Of a stretch of 64,000 nucleotides of DNA, positions 1 through 11,300 are shown piece after piece. The first letter of the stretch is position 1. Every line of letters begins with the position of its first letter. This stretch comes from Aurantiochytrium sp. KH105 (lineage: Eukaryota > Sar > Bigyra > Thraustochytrida > Thraustochytriidae). The notes below the pieces were generated by a model. It made no database searches and was not told the origin of the DNA. It was given only the letters and a program-made list of their open reading frames with translations. The DNA is taken from NCBI GenBank assembly GCA_003116975.1, contig BGKB01000068.1:186001-250000 (forward strand), in the 5' to 3' direction. Position numbers and translations under genes: made by a program.

Positions 1-3
1 AGT

Positions 4-190
4 GCAAACTGCGCTGCACAAAGAAGGTATCTCTAGTGGCGACGGGGGCCTTTCGCGCTCAGTTCTTTTCTAGCCAAGCGCATTGCAAAGGCACAGGGTT
101 TTACAGTTGACAAAGAGCGAGAGCGTGCACGCAGCGCAGCGCACACTGCGCTGCACAAAGAAGGCATCTCTCATGGCGACATGGGCCTTT
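4..190 (+). repeat. dispersed direct repeat, about 50 bp, two copies 137 bp apart
   Basis: Positions 4-53 and 141-190 share the string CTGCGCTGCACAAAGAAGG followed by TATCTCT or CATCTCT, then TGGCGAC and GGGCCTTT, with scattered substitutions. The 87 bp between the copies are not obviously related. No coding potential is evident in either copy. Confidence 0.75.
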
Positions 191-540
191 GCAACGTGAA
201 AACTCAAGAAGATGGCGCTTAGGGGCTGATTGATCTCGGCACTGGACCCCGCGCTTCAAGTGACACGAATCAGGGCCTTGTAATGTTCGACTTTGATTTT
301 AATGCCAATTTCCACGCAGAGCTTTCATCGCAACGGAAATCTGTGGCCCAGCGATTCTCCCCCACACAAATCGTTTCACAGTGTCAAGAACAATTGCAGC
401 AACAAGGTATACAATGAGTCTTCGAATCCGCTGTTCGTTTATGTTGATCAATAGGGTAAAAGCACGGTAGCCTTTTGCCGCGATCATGCGCGGTTGCTGC
501 CGACATGTTGAGCGATTTGCAACGTCACTCTGCGTGTTCT

Positions 541-578
541 CGCGGCGATGGGTTGACGTCGCGGCGATGGGTTGACGC
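541..578 (+). repeat. tandem 19-bp repeat, two copies
   Basis: The unit CGCGGCGATGGGTTGACG plus one base occurs at 541-559 and 560-578, differing only at the last base. It lies in intergenic DNA. Confidence 0.85.
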
Positions 579-908
579 CCCGGGCCAAAATGAATGCAAA
601 AATCTTGATCAATTCACCATTGTCAGCAAGTGTGATGGGCATGTACATATCCGCCTGACAGCTCAAATATATCGGAAAGAATGACAAGAGTTTCGATTCT
701 TAAAACAGGTACCGCCCGCTCGTTGCTCAATCTTTGCTCTCCAACAATGAAACAAAGAGAAACCAAAAAAAAAACGCAACTAATCAATTACGAGTTCGAT
801 ATCAAGCGCTGAAGCTGTCTGTCGCCTTCCCCCGCAACCACATTCATACACACACACGCGCGCGCGGACGAAAAGCCCCTTCCTTCACAAAATTACTCGG
901 CAGTCAAA

Positions 909-3089
909 TCAGGTGCTCTTAGCCTGCTTGTGAATGGACATGCGGATACTAATGTACGAGATGATGTAGACGAAGGCATCGAGAGCAATGAGAATGCCAA
1001 ACTTTTGCCAAAGGTCGTCGGCATCCAGCTCCTGCAGCTGCAAGTACTCCTCGCCAGAAATCGTCGTGCCGTCCGCTTGAACCAGCGTGCGCGGCTCAAA
1101 CTCAACAATGAGAAGACCGCTGAGCGCATACTGAAACGGACTCAGCCAGTAAAGCCAGGTAAAGTAGTACGGGATCTCCGAGTAAGGAATGAGAAATCCG
1201 CAAAAGAGCAAAAGAGGCATGACCACTGGAATCATCTTGCTTTGCGCATCCTGCACGTTCTTGCTCGTGCTGCCAAGCATGAGACCCAAGGCGGAACCAA
1301 AAGCGGTAATGAGCATCGTGCCAAACAGGTACAGAAAGTACTGACGCGCAGACGGGTAAAGACCCACAATGGGGACCGCAACAGAGTACGCTACGCTACT
1401 GAGCATGTCAAAGAGCAAGTTGTTAATCACCTGCGCCGTGAAAAGCGCAGAAACAGTGTAGGCGCCGTTGCGGAACTCGCGCACAAGCAGCGGGCGCGTA
1501 AGCGGAATCACGAGAATCGAAGCGAAAGCCGTGTCAAAAACAGCAGAAATGACCAAAAAGAAGAGCGGCGAGGTGGACGTAAACGCCGAGCTCACCGAGT
1601 CCTTGCGCGCCTGGTTGATAAAGACCACACCAAGCAGTGCGCCAATGGCCAGCTTCATAAAGAACATTTGCAAAAACTTTTCCTTGTCGCGAACCGTATC
1701 CTCGAAAAAACGCTTGTAAAGCGTCGTGAACTGATGCAACCACCCGTTCTTGGCCGTGATGCTCTCGAGCTGCTCCGCAGACACGCCAGCGCCGGCCACC
1801 TTGTTATGCTTGGACGTGTCGAGGTTCTCGCGCGTAGCATCGTCCAGGGCCGCCCATTTGTCGGCGAAAAACTGGAGATTTTCCTCGTCGCGGGCCTGGA
1901 GTTCACGCATGTAGTAGTCGAGCGGGTTCTCGAAAGCGGGCGACTTGAACCCAATCGAGTTAAAGTAGTCGTGGAGCGGCTGCTGCGCCTGCCCGTTGTA
2001 CACGACGCGGCCGTGATGCAGCATGAGCAGCTTGTCGAACGAGGTAAAGAGCTTGTAGCTTGGCTGATGGATCGTGCAGATAACCATCTGGCCGTTCTCC
2101 TTGGCCAGGCGCCGCAAAAGCTCTACGACACCCTCGGCGGTCGTCGAATCGAGGCCAGACGAGGGCTCATCTACGAGCAGAATGCTCGGGTTCGTCACGA
2201 GCTCGGTGCCAATAGACACGCGCTTGCGCTCACCACCACTCACGCCGCGACGGTTCTCGTCGCCGACGGGCGTGTCCTTGCACTTGTTCAGGGCCAGGTC
2301 CTTGATCAGGCGGTCCACGACGGCCTCCACCTCTTCTGAACTCGTCGACTCCGGCAGCTTGAGCACCGCGCTGTAGCGCAGCGCCTGACGCGGCGTCAGC
2401 GCGGGGAAGAGAATGTCGGCCTGCGGGATCACGCACACCATTTGCGAGTACTGCTTGGGCAGCGGCTGGCCATTGAGGAACATGGACTCGTTGCCGTTCT
2501 GCAGCGTTGCGAGAAGCGAACTCTTACCGGCGCCACTGGGGCCCATGAGTGCGCACAGTTCGCCAGAAACGAACCTGGCGTTAATGCCGTACAGAATACG
2601 CTTGTCTGCGTACTTGCACATGCCCTTTTTAATCTTGACGTCGCGGTTCATATCGCGCAGCTCCATCATGAACTCGGGGAAGCTCGTCGTCGTCTGCCTC
2701 GGCATCTGCTGCACCTCCTCGGCGACGGCGGCTTCCGTGTCGCCCTTCTCCAGGTCCACGGTCTCCCCCGATGTCGACGACTCGGCGCGGTCCTCCTCGG
2801 CCGGCATGTTCGTCGTCGTCGTTGTCGTCGTCGTCGTCTGCGCGGCCTCCTCGCCCTCGCTCTCCGGCTTGATGCCCAGCATCGCGCCCGCGGCTTCCTC
2901 TCGCTCCCGCTCCCGCTCTCGCTCTCGCTCTCGCTCTCGCTCGCAGTCTTCGCGCGCGCGCACGGGGCTCTCGCACGGGGCTGGCTGCGTTGCGGGTTTG
3001 CCGCGCGCTCCTTTGCGCGGCTGCGGCGGCGAACAGTGAACGACCGCGGGGCAGTCAACGCCTCTCTCCTCGTAAGGCTGCCCGCTCAT
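909..3089 (-). CDS. ABCG-family (White/ABCG2-like) half-transporter
   Basis: This encodes an ATP-driven membrane exporter of the ABCG subfamily: one N-terminal nucleotide-binding domain followed by one membrane domain. Such proteins work as dimers; the substrate cannot be told from sequence. Visible motifs are Walker A GPSGAGKSS (near residue 183), signature VSGGERKR (near 282), Walker B ILLVDEPSSGLD and the H-loop TIHQPS. About six hydrophobic segments follow, and the C-terminus is HKQAKST. The start at 3089 (MSGQPYEE) gives 726 residues. The frame stays open upstream with in-frame ATGs, for example at 3413, but that stretch is basic low complexity resembling translated leader. MLGIKPE at 2882 is another possible start. 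The N-terminus carries an Arg-Glu dipeptide run and a run of nine Thr, both from microsatellites. The family call is firm, the start is not. The gene at 13701-15509 is a close paralogue. Confidence 0.93.
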   Translation of the reverse strand: MSGQPYEERGVDCPAVVHCSPPQPRKGARGKPATQPAPCESPVRAREDCEREREREREREREREEAAGAMLGIKPESEGEEAAQTTTTTTTTTNMPAEEDRAESSTSGETVDLEKGDTEAAVAEEVQQMPRQTTTSFPEFMMELRDMNRDVKIKKGMCKYADKRILYGINARFVSGELCALMGPSGAGKSSLLATLQNGNESMFLNGQPLPKQYSQMVCVIPQADILFPALTPRQALRYSAVLKLPESTSSEEVEAVVDRLIKDLALNKCKDTPVGDENRRGVSGGERKRVSIGTELVTNPSILLVDEPSSGLDSTTAEGVVELLRRLAKENGQMVICTIHQPSYKLFTSFDKLLMLHHGRVVYNGQAQQPLHDYFNSIGFKSPAFENPLDYYMRELQARDEENLQFFADKWAALDDATRENLDTSKHNKVAGAGVSAEQLESITAKNGWLHQFTTLYKRFFEDTVRDKEKFLQMFFMKLAIGALLGVVFINQARKDSVSSAFTSTSPLFFLVISAVFDTAFASILVIPLTRPLLVREFRNGAYTVSALFTAQVINNLLFDMLSSVAYSVAVPIVGLYPSARQYFLYLFGTMLITAFGSALGLMLGSTSKNVQDAQSKMIPVVMPLLLFCGFLIPYSEIPYYFTWLYWLSPFQYALSGLLIVEFEPRTLVQADGTTISGEEYLQLQELDADDLWQKFGILIALDAFVYIISYISIRMSIHKQAKST
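2811..2943 (+). repeat. coding microsatellites (GTC)n and (CTCGCT)n in the ABCG N-terminus
   Basis: GTC/GTT triplets at about 2811-2841 encode the poly-Thr run of the minus-strand ABCG protein. A CTCGCT/CTCCCG hexamer run at about 2898-2943 encodes its Arg-Glu dipeptides. Both lie upstream of the ABC domain, so length changes in multiples of three should be tolerated. Confidence 0.85.
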
Positions 3090-3975
3090 TGTGCGTAGTA
3101 ACTTTCTTTTTCTTCTTTCTCCCCCCGGTTCCTCCTGCTTTCCTTGCTTCCTTCCTTCCTTCCTTCTGTGCGTCGCGCGCCGTCGACGCCTGGGGGCGCG
3201 CTGCGTCTCTCCGTGAGCGTCTGTCTCCACACTTGCGGATTGCCCCCTAACGCCGCCCGACCTTCGACGAGCGTCGGCCCCGATGGGGTGCACGGGATAA
3301 TCTTGTGATGGGGGACTGGAGACGGGGACGAGGCGGGGCCGGCGGCGCAGCATGAGCGGGGAGACTCGCAGCGTGCCCCGGTCGTCACTCGGTCGGTCTA
3401 ATGACGCGAACATCGAATCGATCCTCGATCGATCCGCGGCGGCAGCTGCGCTACGACGCCGTCTTTCGCAGCTGGCTGCGCTGACAGAAGGCGCGATTCC
3501 CGCCCACCTCCGGCCGACCTGCCTGTCTGTCGCGACTCCAATCGACCTCGCGGCAGGGCGGATGTCGCGCTGCAAGCATGAGCAACTGCAAGTCTTGGGA
3601 TCGCTCCCGGCACCTGAGTCGGGAGAAGGTCGGTGCCGCTAGGAGTCCACTAGGCCGACACTAGGCCCGCCCTGGCCCTTTTCCAAAAACCCAAACTTCG
3701 TGCCGCGCGGCCGGCCATTTAAGATGCAGGAAAGAAACCGCCCCCGCCGCTGCAGCTGGCCGCCTCCAGACGCGCCAAGGCGGCCGCGTCGGCCGGATTG
3801 CAGACTGGGGCACGCGCGCGGCACGCATGCGCATGCACCGGGCAGCGGCTTTCGAGCTCTTCGCGCGTCTCCACGTATACCTAACCACCGGCCACTGCGG
3901 CCACTGGTCAGGGGGGACGATTTGCTCACGGTGCGCCGCGCGACTGCCACACGGCCAACCAACTGCTGCAGCTGC

Positions 3976-4013
<38 letters not shown>

Positions 4014-5397
4014 AGGCTCTCCGCAGCTGAGGCGGCTGCTGCGCCGCTATGACGCCCCGTGCGCTGACGCGTCGGCACCGAGGCGACGTCCTTGCAGCGG
4101 CAGTGGCAGGTCGCATTTCGAGCTTGAAGAGGGACCGGCACGAGACGCGCGAGAACACAGCTGTGGGATAGGGGCGCGCGACGGCGGACAGAGGGGTGCG
4201 GGGCGGTCCAGACGGCGCGAGCTGGGAATGAGTGGTCACCGATTTCGCAGCCAGCAGCAGGCTGGGATAGCGATGGTGATGGAAATGATAGATTAGGATG
4301 ATTGGGAAGGATGATGATCATGATGATGAAAAGAAAACGGGATGAGGATGGCGATGGAGAGAGATGCTGCGAGGAGCGCGCACGAGGACGCTTTGTAGGC
4401 GGGCAATAGGTGGAGAAGCGGCAAGGAGACGATTGCGCAGCGATCTCGGTGAAAGGAGATGCAAAAGTCTGCTGGCTGAAAGTGAGTGTCTGCGACGAAC
4501 GATCGTATAGGTCTCGTTCTGCGAAGAGGAGAAGACCATTCTGTGTGCATTTGCGAGGGCAAGCTGTAAGTAGGCCCTAGGCCCGACGTTTGCACAAGAC
4601 GTCGAGCGTGGTCCTTGTGCAGCTAGTTGCTTGATCTCGAACCAATCTTCTATGACATCGTTGGCAAGCACGTCTTTGCGACACAGCCATGCGCTCATGT
4701 AATCTCGATGCCCTGATGCACATGGGGGCGAAAGTGATTCGAATCTCGTCTTGAACAAGCTGTTGTTGATCCTTGGAAAGAAAACTCAGCCTCCCGCAAC
4801 GCAACAATACCATCTTGCACGATGAAGCGGAGTTACTTCATTGTGTATAGCTTGCCACGCTTTCAGCCAGTCAACATAGGACTGTATTTTAGGGCGTGCG
4901 TGGCCGCGGCCGCTTTGGAGGGGAGTAACGGCTTCGATACAAGCTGCAGCGAACACGTTTTGTCCGCTCTGCTCTGCTCTGCTCTGCTCTTCTCTACTTT
5001 CCTCTGCGCTTTGCACACTCTTGCCACGCGAGGAGCAAGCAGCCTCCGTGCAGTTGGCAGCGGGCTGCCTATCCGGATCCGGAGCTCACTCCAGCCTTGC
5101 AGGCACAGGTACCCTTTTGGTTTCCTACCATCGTATGCGCTGCCGAGCGGCATCGAGGCGATCATCAGAGCGGCATCGCGCGGACAAAGCGAGCGAGCGA
5201 GCGAGCGGACGCGCGGACAAAGCGCGCGAGAGGCCCGAAGCGAGGCGTGAGAGGGCGACGCGGCGCCAGCTGCCAGCTGCGACGAGCAAGAGACAGCGGA
5301 CCTCAAGAGAACAGCCGACGCGTGCGAGCTGGCCGTGAATACATACCTCCTTTTGCCAAGGCTGGCTGGCCTTGTTTTTTCTTGAAGACGACGAGCC
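3090..5397. other. divergent intergenic region between ABCG (-) and the LRR-kinase-TIR gene (+)
   Basis: The 2.3 kb between two divergent genes should hold both promoters. It contains a CTTC tract (3139-3166), one CACTTGCGG motif (3230-3238), a perfect (CTG)12 run (3977-4012), GATGAT-rich DNA near 4300-4330, a TCTGC pentamer run (about 4969-4994) and a GAGC run (about 5179-5201). I could not support any gene: the open frames here are arginine- or serine-rich translations of low-complexity DNA. Confidence 0.6.
3977..4012 (+). repeat. (CTG)12 trinucleotide microsatellite
   Basis: Twelve uninterrupted CTG units in non-coding DNA, flanked by imperfect CTGCAG copies. Confidence 0.95.
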
Positions 5398-8300
5398 ATG
5401 AAGAAGTTTTCTGCGCGCATAAAACTGGCGACTCGCGCCCAGCGTGCTGATCGGACGCCTTCTTCCGCGCCCGGGGTGGCCGACGAAGACGACGCCGCAT
5501 CCGACGATTCCGAAGTGGTTGAGGGCAATGACATTGCTGACGATCACGATTCTCAAATGGAGGAGAACCCTTTCAACGAAGACGATGACGACAACAACGA
5601 CGACGACAACGAAGAAGGAGAAGAAGGAGAAGGTCGAGACGAGGACGAAGAGGAAAAGGACGATGGCGACGGCAATAGCGATCAAGCCGACAATGAAGAT
5701 GAGGAACCCACAAAAGAGGTTGAGAGAGGAATTTTCGGACTGGACGCAACGGAGAGAGCAATCGAGTTGATGCAGATCGGCGTCAAAGAGATCATGTACG
5801 TTCTATTCTCTCCAGTTCTCACAGAATCCCCGTTTGACCTGACATTGATTTGCAATGCTGACTTTGTCTTTTCATCCATGAAACGATGCGCAGCCTCACT
5901 GATCGTACCATTGGCGACGAGGGCGCCGTGGCTCTCGGAAAAGAGCTGGGCAAGAACACCTCACTCCTTACGCTTGGGTACGTTGCAATCTTCGTCATCC
6001 TCCTTTTTGTGATGCTCAAAGACTATCTTTGTTTAATGTTGCAGTCGACTCCCCTGTGGGCAAAAGGCAAAACATATCAACGACCCAAGAATAAAGTCTA
6101 ACATTCGACGATCACCATTGATCATCAGTCTTGCAAACAACGAAATATGCGAAGAGGGCTGTGAGGCTCTGGCTGAAGCACTTCGCCAGAATAGCACTCT
6201 TACCTCGCTTTCGTAAGTTCGATCAGCCTCTGAAGGTCTCCGACGGCATTGGCATGCAAAAGGGCCGCTATGAACGATCAAGTTGCAGCGAAAGGAGTCG
6301 TAGACTAATATGTCACCTGCACTGCACATATGAATGCAGACTTGAAAGCAACAACCTCGGGAAGGCGGGCCTCACTGCGCTCGCAGAAGCGCTAAACGTA
6401 AACACCACGCTCAAGACGTTAAGGTGAGTCAGGCTTCGCAGATTCGCTATCGCAATCGAAACTTCGAGGCGTGGTTGCGCATGCCAAGCTGGTCATTTCT
6501 TTCTCTCTCTTTATTGCAACACCAAAGGCTTGATTTCGTGCTACAAGTCTCTGCGAGTGAAATGACAACGTCGGGGCCACGGTTGCTCGAACACTAACAG
6601 AGTCTGCTCTCTATCACTTCACCAACCGCAGTCTAGGAGGTTCGATCTTTCGCCGAGATCCTAGCGGCGACGAGTATGCTCTGGCGCTCGAAAAGACTCT
6701 TGCGCCAGATGCGAAGCTCGCTACGCTCAAGTAAGTTTGTGGTCGTGCAAAAGCTCCTGTGAATGTGCCACAATCGCAACAACTGCTTTGGGCGTTTGCA
6801 GGCCACAGAATGATTCTAAAACAGAAGAATTCTTAACGCTCCTTGTTCATCATCTCCCGAAACGAAACATGCACAGTCTCCAGGCTTCCGACGTCAGTGT
6901 AGTTGGATGCCAGTCGATCGCAGACTTGCTGTGCAAGAGCAAATTCCTCAAGGAGATAGTGTAAGTGGTTCGCCCCATCCATGTTGGAAGCAGAGCCTTA
7001 TTGTCCACGAAATTGACATTATGCGCTCATCGCCGCGTTGGCTATGCTCAGTCTGCGTAATAACAAGATCGGCGACGAAGGCGCTATTGTGCTCGGGGAA
7101 GCCCTAGGCAAAATGACGTCGCTGACATCGTTAGAGTGAGTTGGAAAAAGTCGACTCGTGTCAAAGTTTCTCACTAGAAATAGTGAGACCTCGATAACAC
7201 ACATGCACGCGTCGCGGTAAATGAATGCGTCTTCGAGAATTGACACTCACGCATTACGTTCACCGCCACAATACATCTTGCACAGCCTCCGATCGAACGA
7301 GATTGGCGCCTTGGGGGCTGCGGGACTCGGTGACGGCTTGGGTGCCAACAAATCGCTAAGCTTGCTAGAGTAAGTTTCAACAAGGAGGAGATCATGCAAA
7401 TGGCATGTATAGATGCAAGATAGCGCATACGTTGGCGTCGTTGGCATCATCTGAGCAGACTCTTACATCTAATGCTCATCATTGCAATCGTTGTGCGCAG
7501 TCTTGAGTTCAATCCCATCAGCGACGAGGGCGCGGTTGGTATTGGCAAAAGTTTGAGCAGGAACGGCTCACTCAAGGAGATGAAGTGAGTTCAAGCGTTC
7601 GAAAAAAAAATCTGTCTTGTGCGCTCGCGACAAGGGCAATGAGCGAAAACTCTTGAAAGAGGGCAAAGAAAAGGCAAGGGGAGAGAGGATAAGCTGGCCA
7701 CAAGGAAGAGCACTGACGCCTCGAGCTCATTACACAGTCTTCGTGGCTGCCAAATTGGCAGTGTTGGCGCTGCTGGGCTTGCGGAAGGCCTAGGCAAGAA
7801 CACTTCACTCAAAGATCTCGAGTACGTTGTCATCGCAAATGAAAGGCATGGAATTAGCATGATAGATGCGGGTACACGCAAGTGTGCGGCAGCAGCGAAT
7901 TCGTGAATGAATGTTTTCGTTCACATGAGGCAAGGCAAGAATGAAGCTAAACTGATGATTCGCGATCCTTGCTTTCGTCTCTACTCATACGCAGCCTTGC
8001 CGTCAACAAAGTCGGCGCTGCGGGTGCTCAGGCGCTCGGGCAAGCCTTGAGCGAGAACACTTCGCTCGCGAGTCTAAGGTACGTTGGACGCTGAGTCTTT
8101 CGAGTCGGAAATGTTCCAAATGAGAGTTTATGCAATGCAGACTGCGTGGATGCACAACGAAATGAGAGTCTTGACTGACTCTATGCACGCGAGTCGACAT
8201 ACAGCTTGGAGCGCAACACCATTGACGCCTTGGGAGCTGTTGGGCTCGGGGAAGGCTTGAGCCAGAGCAAGTCTCTTGCGTCGCTGGAGTGAGTTGGCTG

Positions 8301-11300
8301 CGAATGTCCGATTGCCTTGCGGCTTGAATGCGCGTGCATTGGCATAAAGTCGGTGTGTTGGTGATACGACAAAGGCGTTCTGCTGACGTTGGAGAACTGA
8401 CATTCTCTTTGGTCGTTACCACAACCCATCAACATAGCTTGAGCAGGAACCAGATCGGCGACGAGGGTGCTGTTGGCCTCGGGAAAGCCTTGGGCAAGAA
8501 TACCTCGCTCAAGGAACTGAAGTAAGTTAGCAATTAGCTTCCGCGAAAAAGGCTGAACAGGGAGCGAACTGGAACGCCCACATGTAGGGCAGCCATAGAG
8601 CTCACCACGCACTGATGATCACGCACAGCCTTCAAACAAACGCCATTGCAAACAAAGGTGCTATTGCCATTGGAGAAGGCGTTAGCGAGAGCAACTCGCT
8701 TTGCTCGTTGGGGTACGTTTTCGTCTGCACTTGCCCTAGCTGCCACCCTAGGTGCCAACAAAAAGGCAAAAAGTCCGGATACGTGGCAGGTGGTGGTGGC
8801 GATGTGGCTGGTGATGGTGGACAAAAGAGCGGCGAGAGCGCTCGAGCGCTCGAGCGCAACATTTATGCACGAATGAGAAGTCAGCAAGGTGGTGGGCGGC
8901 ACTGACATTTCGCTTTCGCTACCCGGATTTTCGTACCCAGTCTTTCTATGAACCAGATCGGCGCTGCGGGCGCTGCTGCGCTCGGAAAAGCTCTTGCGAA
9001 GAGCAAAACGCTGTCGACCTTGACGTAAGTTGAGCGTGATTATCCTCGTCTATAGCCTGGATCGCTCTGCATGCGTTGTGGGAAAACAAGACGACATAAT
9101 TACATGAAGGGAAGGGCTTGAAACCCGACACTGACGATTGATTTTACCTAACATCCGCTGGATGTGAGCAGACTGGAGTCTAACGACATCGGTGACGACG
9201 GTGCTGTCGGGCTCGGGAGAGGCTTGGCCCAGAACAACTCGCTGACCATATTAAAGTAAGTCTCAAGCTCGACCTTCTCGAGTTCATAGGCCTACCTCTG
9301 GTCATGTATAGCGACTGACATGTTGCGTGCGCATTGCTATTTTCCATCGTTTGTTCGCACTCACAGTCTCTACGGCAACGAGATCGGTGACGAGGGCGCC
9401 ATTGAGCTCGGAAAAGGTTTGGCCAAAAACAGCTCGCTCACGAACTTATAGTAAGTTGCACTCTAACTTTGATCAGAAATCGGCATAATTGGATGCACGT
9501 CGGCGGCCATTATTGCCATGCACACGTGCGCGTGTCAAAGAAAATAATCAGAAAGACACTGACCCTTCGCGCTCACCCTTACTACCGCAAATGCGCAGTC
9601 TTTTCGTCAACGCAATCGGCGATCTGGGTGCTGCTGGGCTCGGGGAGGGTTTGGGCAAGAACAAGTCGTTGATCTCGTTAGAGTAAGTATGAGAGCAATG
9701 CCGCGCAGGAGAAACTTGTTCTAACTGATCATTACCACAAATTACACAATAAATAAGACTTGCTTCGAACCTGATTGGCGCTGATGGAGCCGCTGCCCTC
9801 GCAGATGGACTGGCCAAGAACAAGTCGCTCATCTCTCTCAGGTAAGCTGGGGCTGAAAGTCGCAGTCCATTTGCGGCGTGTAGGTGGTGCCAGAAAAATG
9901 AAGGTCAAGCGCTGACATTGAACACTCTTCGCGCGAATCGTGCGTAGTCTCTCGAACAATAAACTCGGTACCGAGGGTGCTGTGGAGCTCGGAAAGAAGT
10001 TGGCCAGAAACACTTCGCTCCAAGTACTAATGTGAGTTTTGAAGATCTATCTACATGCGATGCCAGGAAGGTGGCAACGACGGAGGCCATCATGGCGGGA
10101 AAGCACGAAGGCCATAGCAGCCGCCATGACAACAGATAGACACTGACAGTCCGCGCGCCTTGTCACGCAACCCAAACGCACAGGATCCAGTCCAATGAAA
10201 TTGGCGATGAGGGCGCTATTGCGCTCGGACGCGGCGTTGCCAAGCACAGCTCCCTTTTGCAATTCTTGTACGTTGACTGCCTACAAGCGTATTCAAAGAG
10301 GGGATCCAAGTCCGAGAAGACAAGAGTGACAAAGATAGGATAACTTGAACAGACGACGACGGTCGTGCGAGGATAGATACTAACGTTTTCTCGCTGTGTC
10401 GCTCCGATTACCATGCGCAGCTTCGCGTGCAACAAGATTAGCCCCCCAGGTATCGCTGCGGTGGCGGAGTTACTTCTCCTTCACAAAAAAAGCTTGGCTA
10501 TTGTCGGGTACGTTTATTGATCATTTCGGCACACCTTGTTTGTCTTCCATGCTGACCATCACATCTCGTGTTAGAGGCCTGCCTGATCTTCCCCGAGACC
10601 TGAGCTGGGACGAGCTCTTCTCTTTGCAGCGAGGCGACGTGCGAGTGCAGCGAATTCGCCATAGCCTCTTTGACGCAGAAACAGGTCAATGGACTCAGCT
10701 CGCACATACATTGGCAAGAACCGATGCGCATATCTTTGCAGCCTTTGTTCTCGTCCTCGACAAGGAGGATCCGGAGATGCACGCTCTCTTTGCTGACTAC
10801 GAGCTGTGGCTTCAAGTCGGCGTAAGCGACGCTTACGAAGGCACAACATTTGCGGATAAGGAGAACGAGCTTCCGTTGATTCATGCGCTTTTGGACTGCC
10901 ATCAGACGACAACGCAATTCTCCCTTCAACAGCGCTTTTGCGAGAACATAATTGCAAAGCGCTTGCTTCTCAGAGATGGGCTGCTAATGATGGAGGCCGA
11001 GGACAGCGGTGGACGGAGCGTTCGTTCGCTTGCATTGACCAACCAGAATACAAAAGAGTGGGCCAAAACCTATGGCACTTATCTTGATCGCTACAGTGTC
11101 GCGGAGGGCCCCCCCGTCCACGAGTCCAAGACTTGCGCAGTGCACTATGCAACCGATATCCAGACTAACAAGGCGGTGGCGCTTAAAATCATGCGTGACA
11201 AAGAGCAATATGCCCGTGAGGTGTCTGCGCGCGACATCTCAAGTGAAGGAAGGGCGTCACTTGCGGGCTGCTTGCCGCTTCTGCACCGCGAAGATCCCGA

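Larger units (their letters stand above)
1..908. other. intergenic region left of the first ABCG gene
   Basis: I see no supportable gene here. The region holds a dispersed direct repeat (about 4-53 and 141-190) and two back-to-back copies of a 19-bp unit at 541-578. A short CA/CG alternating run lies near 845-868. Its right end is the 3' flank of the minus-strand ABCG gene. Short open frames exist on both strands but show no recognisable protein and have no conserved partner in the window. Confidence 0.6.

Noticed and set aside
930..2339. Long plus-strand open frame of 469 codons opposite the ABCG gene
   Set aside because: It is the complement of a well-supported ABC transporter in another frame, has no recognisable domain and is rich in Arg/His/Leu as expected of a shadow frame.
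5894..10507. Regularly spaced similar segments that could suggest a CRISPR-like or minisatellite array
   Set aside because: The similar segments are 84-nt coding exons with splice sites, and the spacers are introns of different lengths. This is LRR-coding periodicity.
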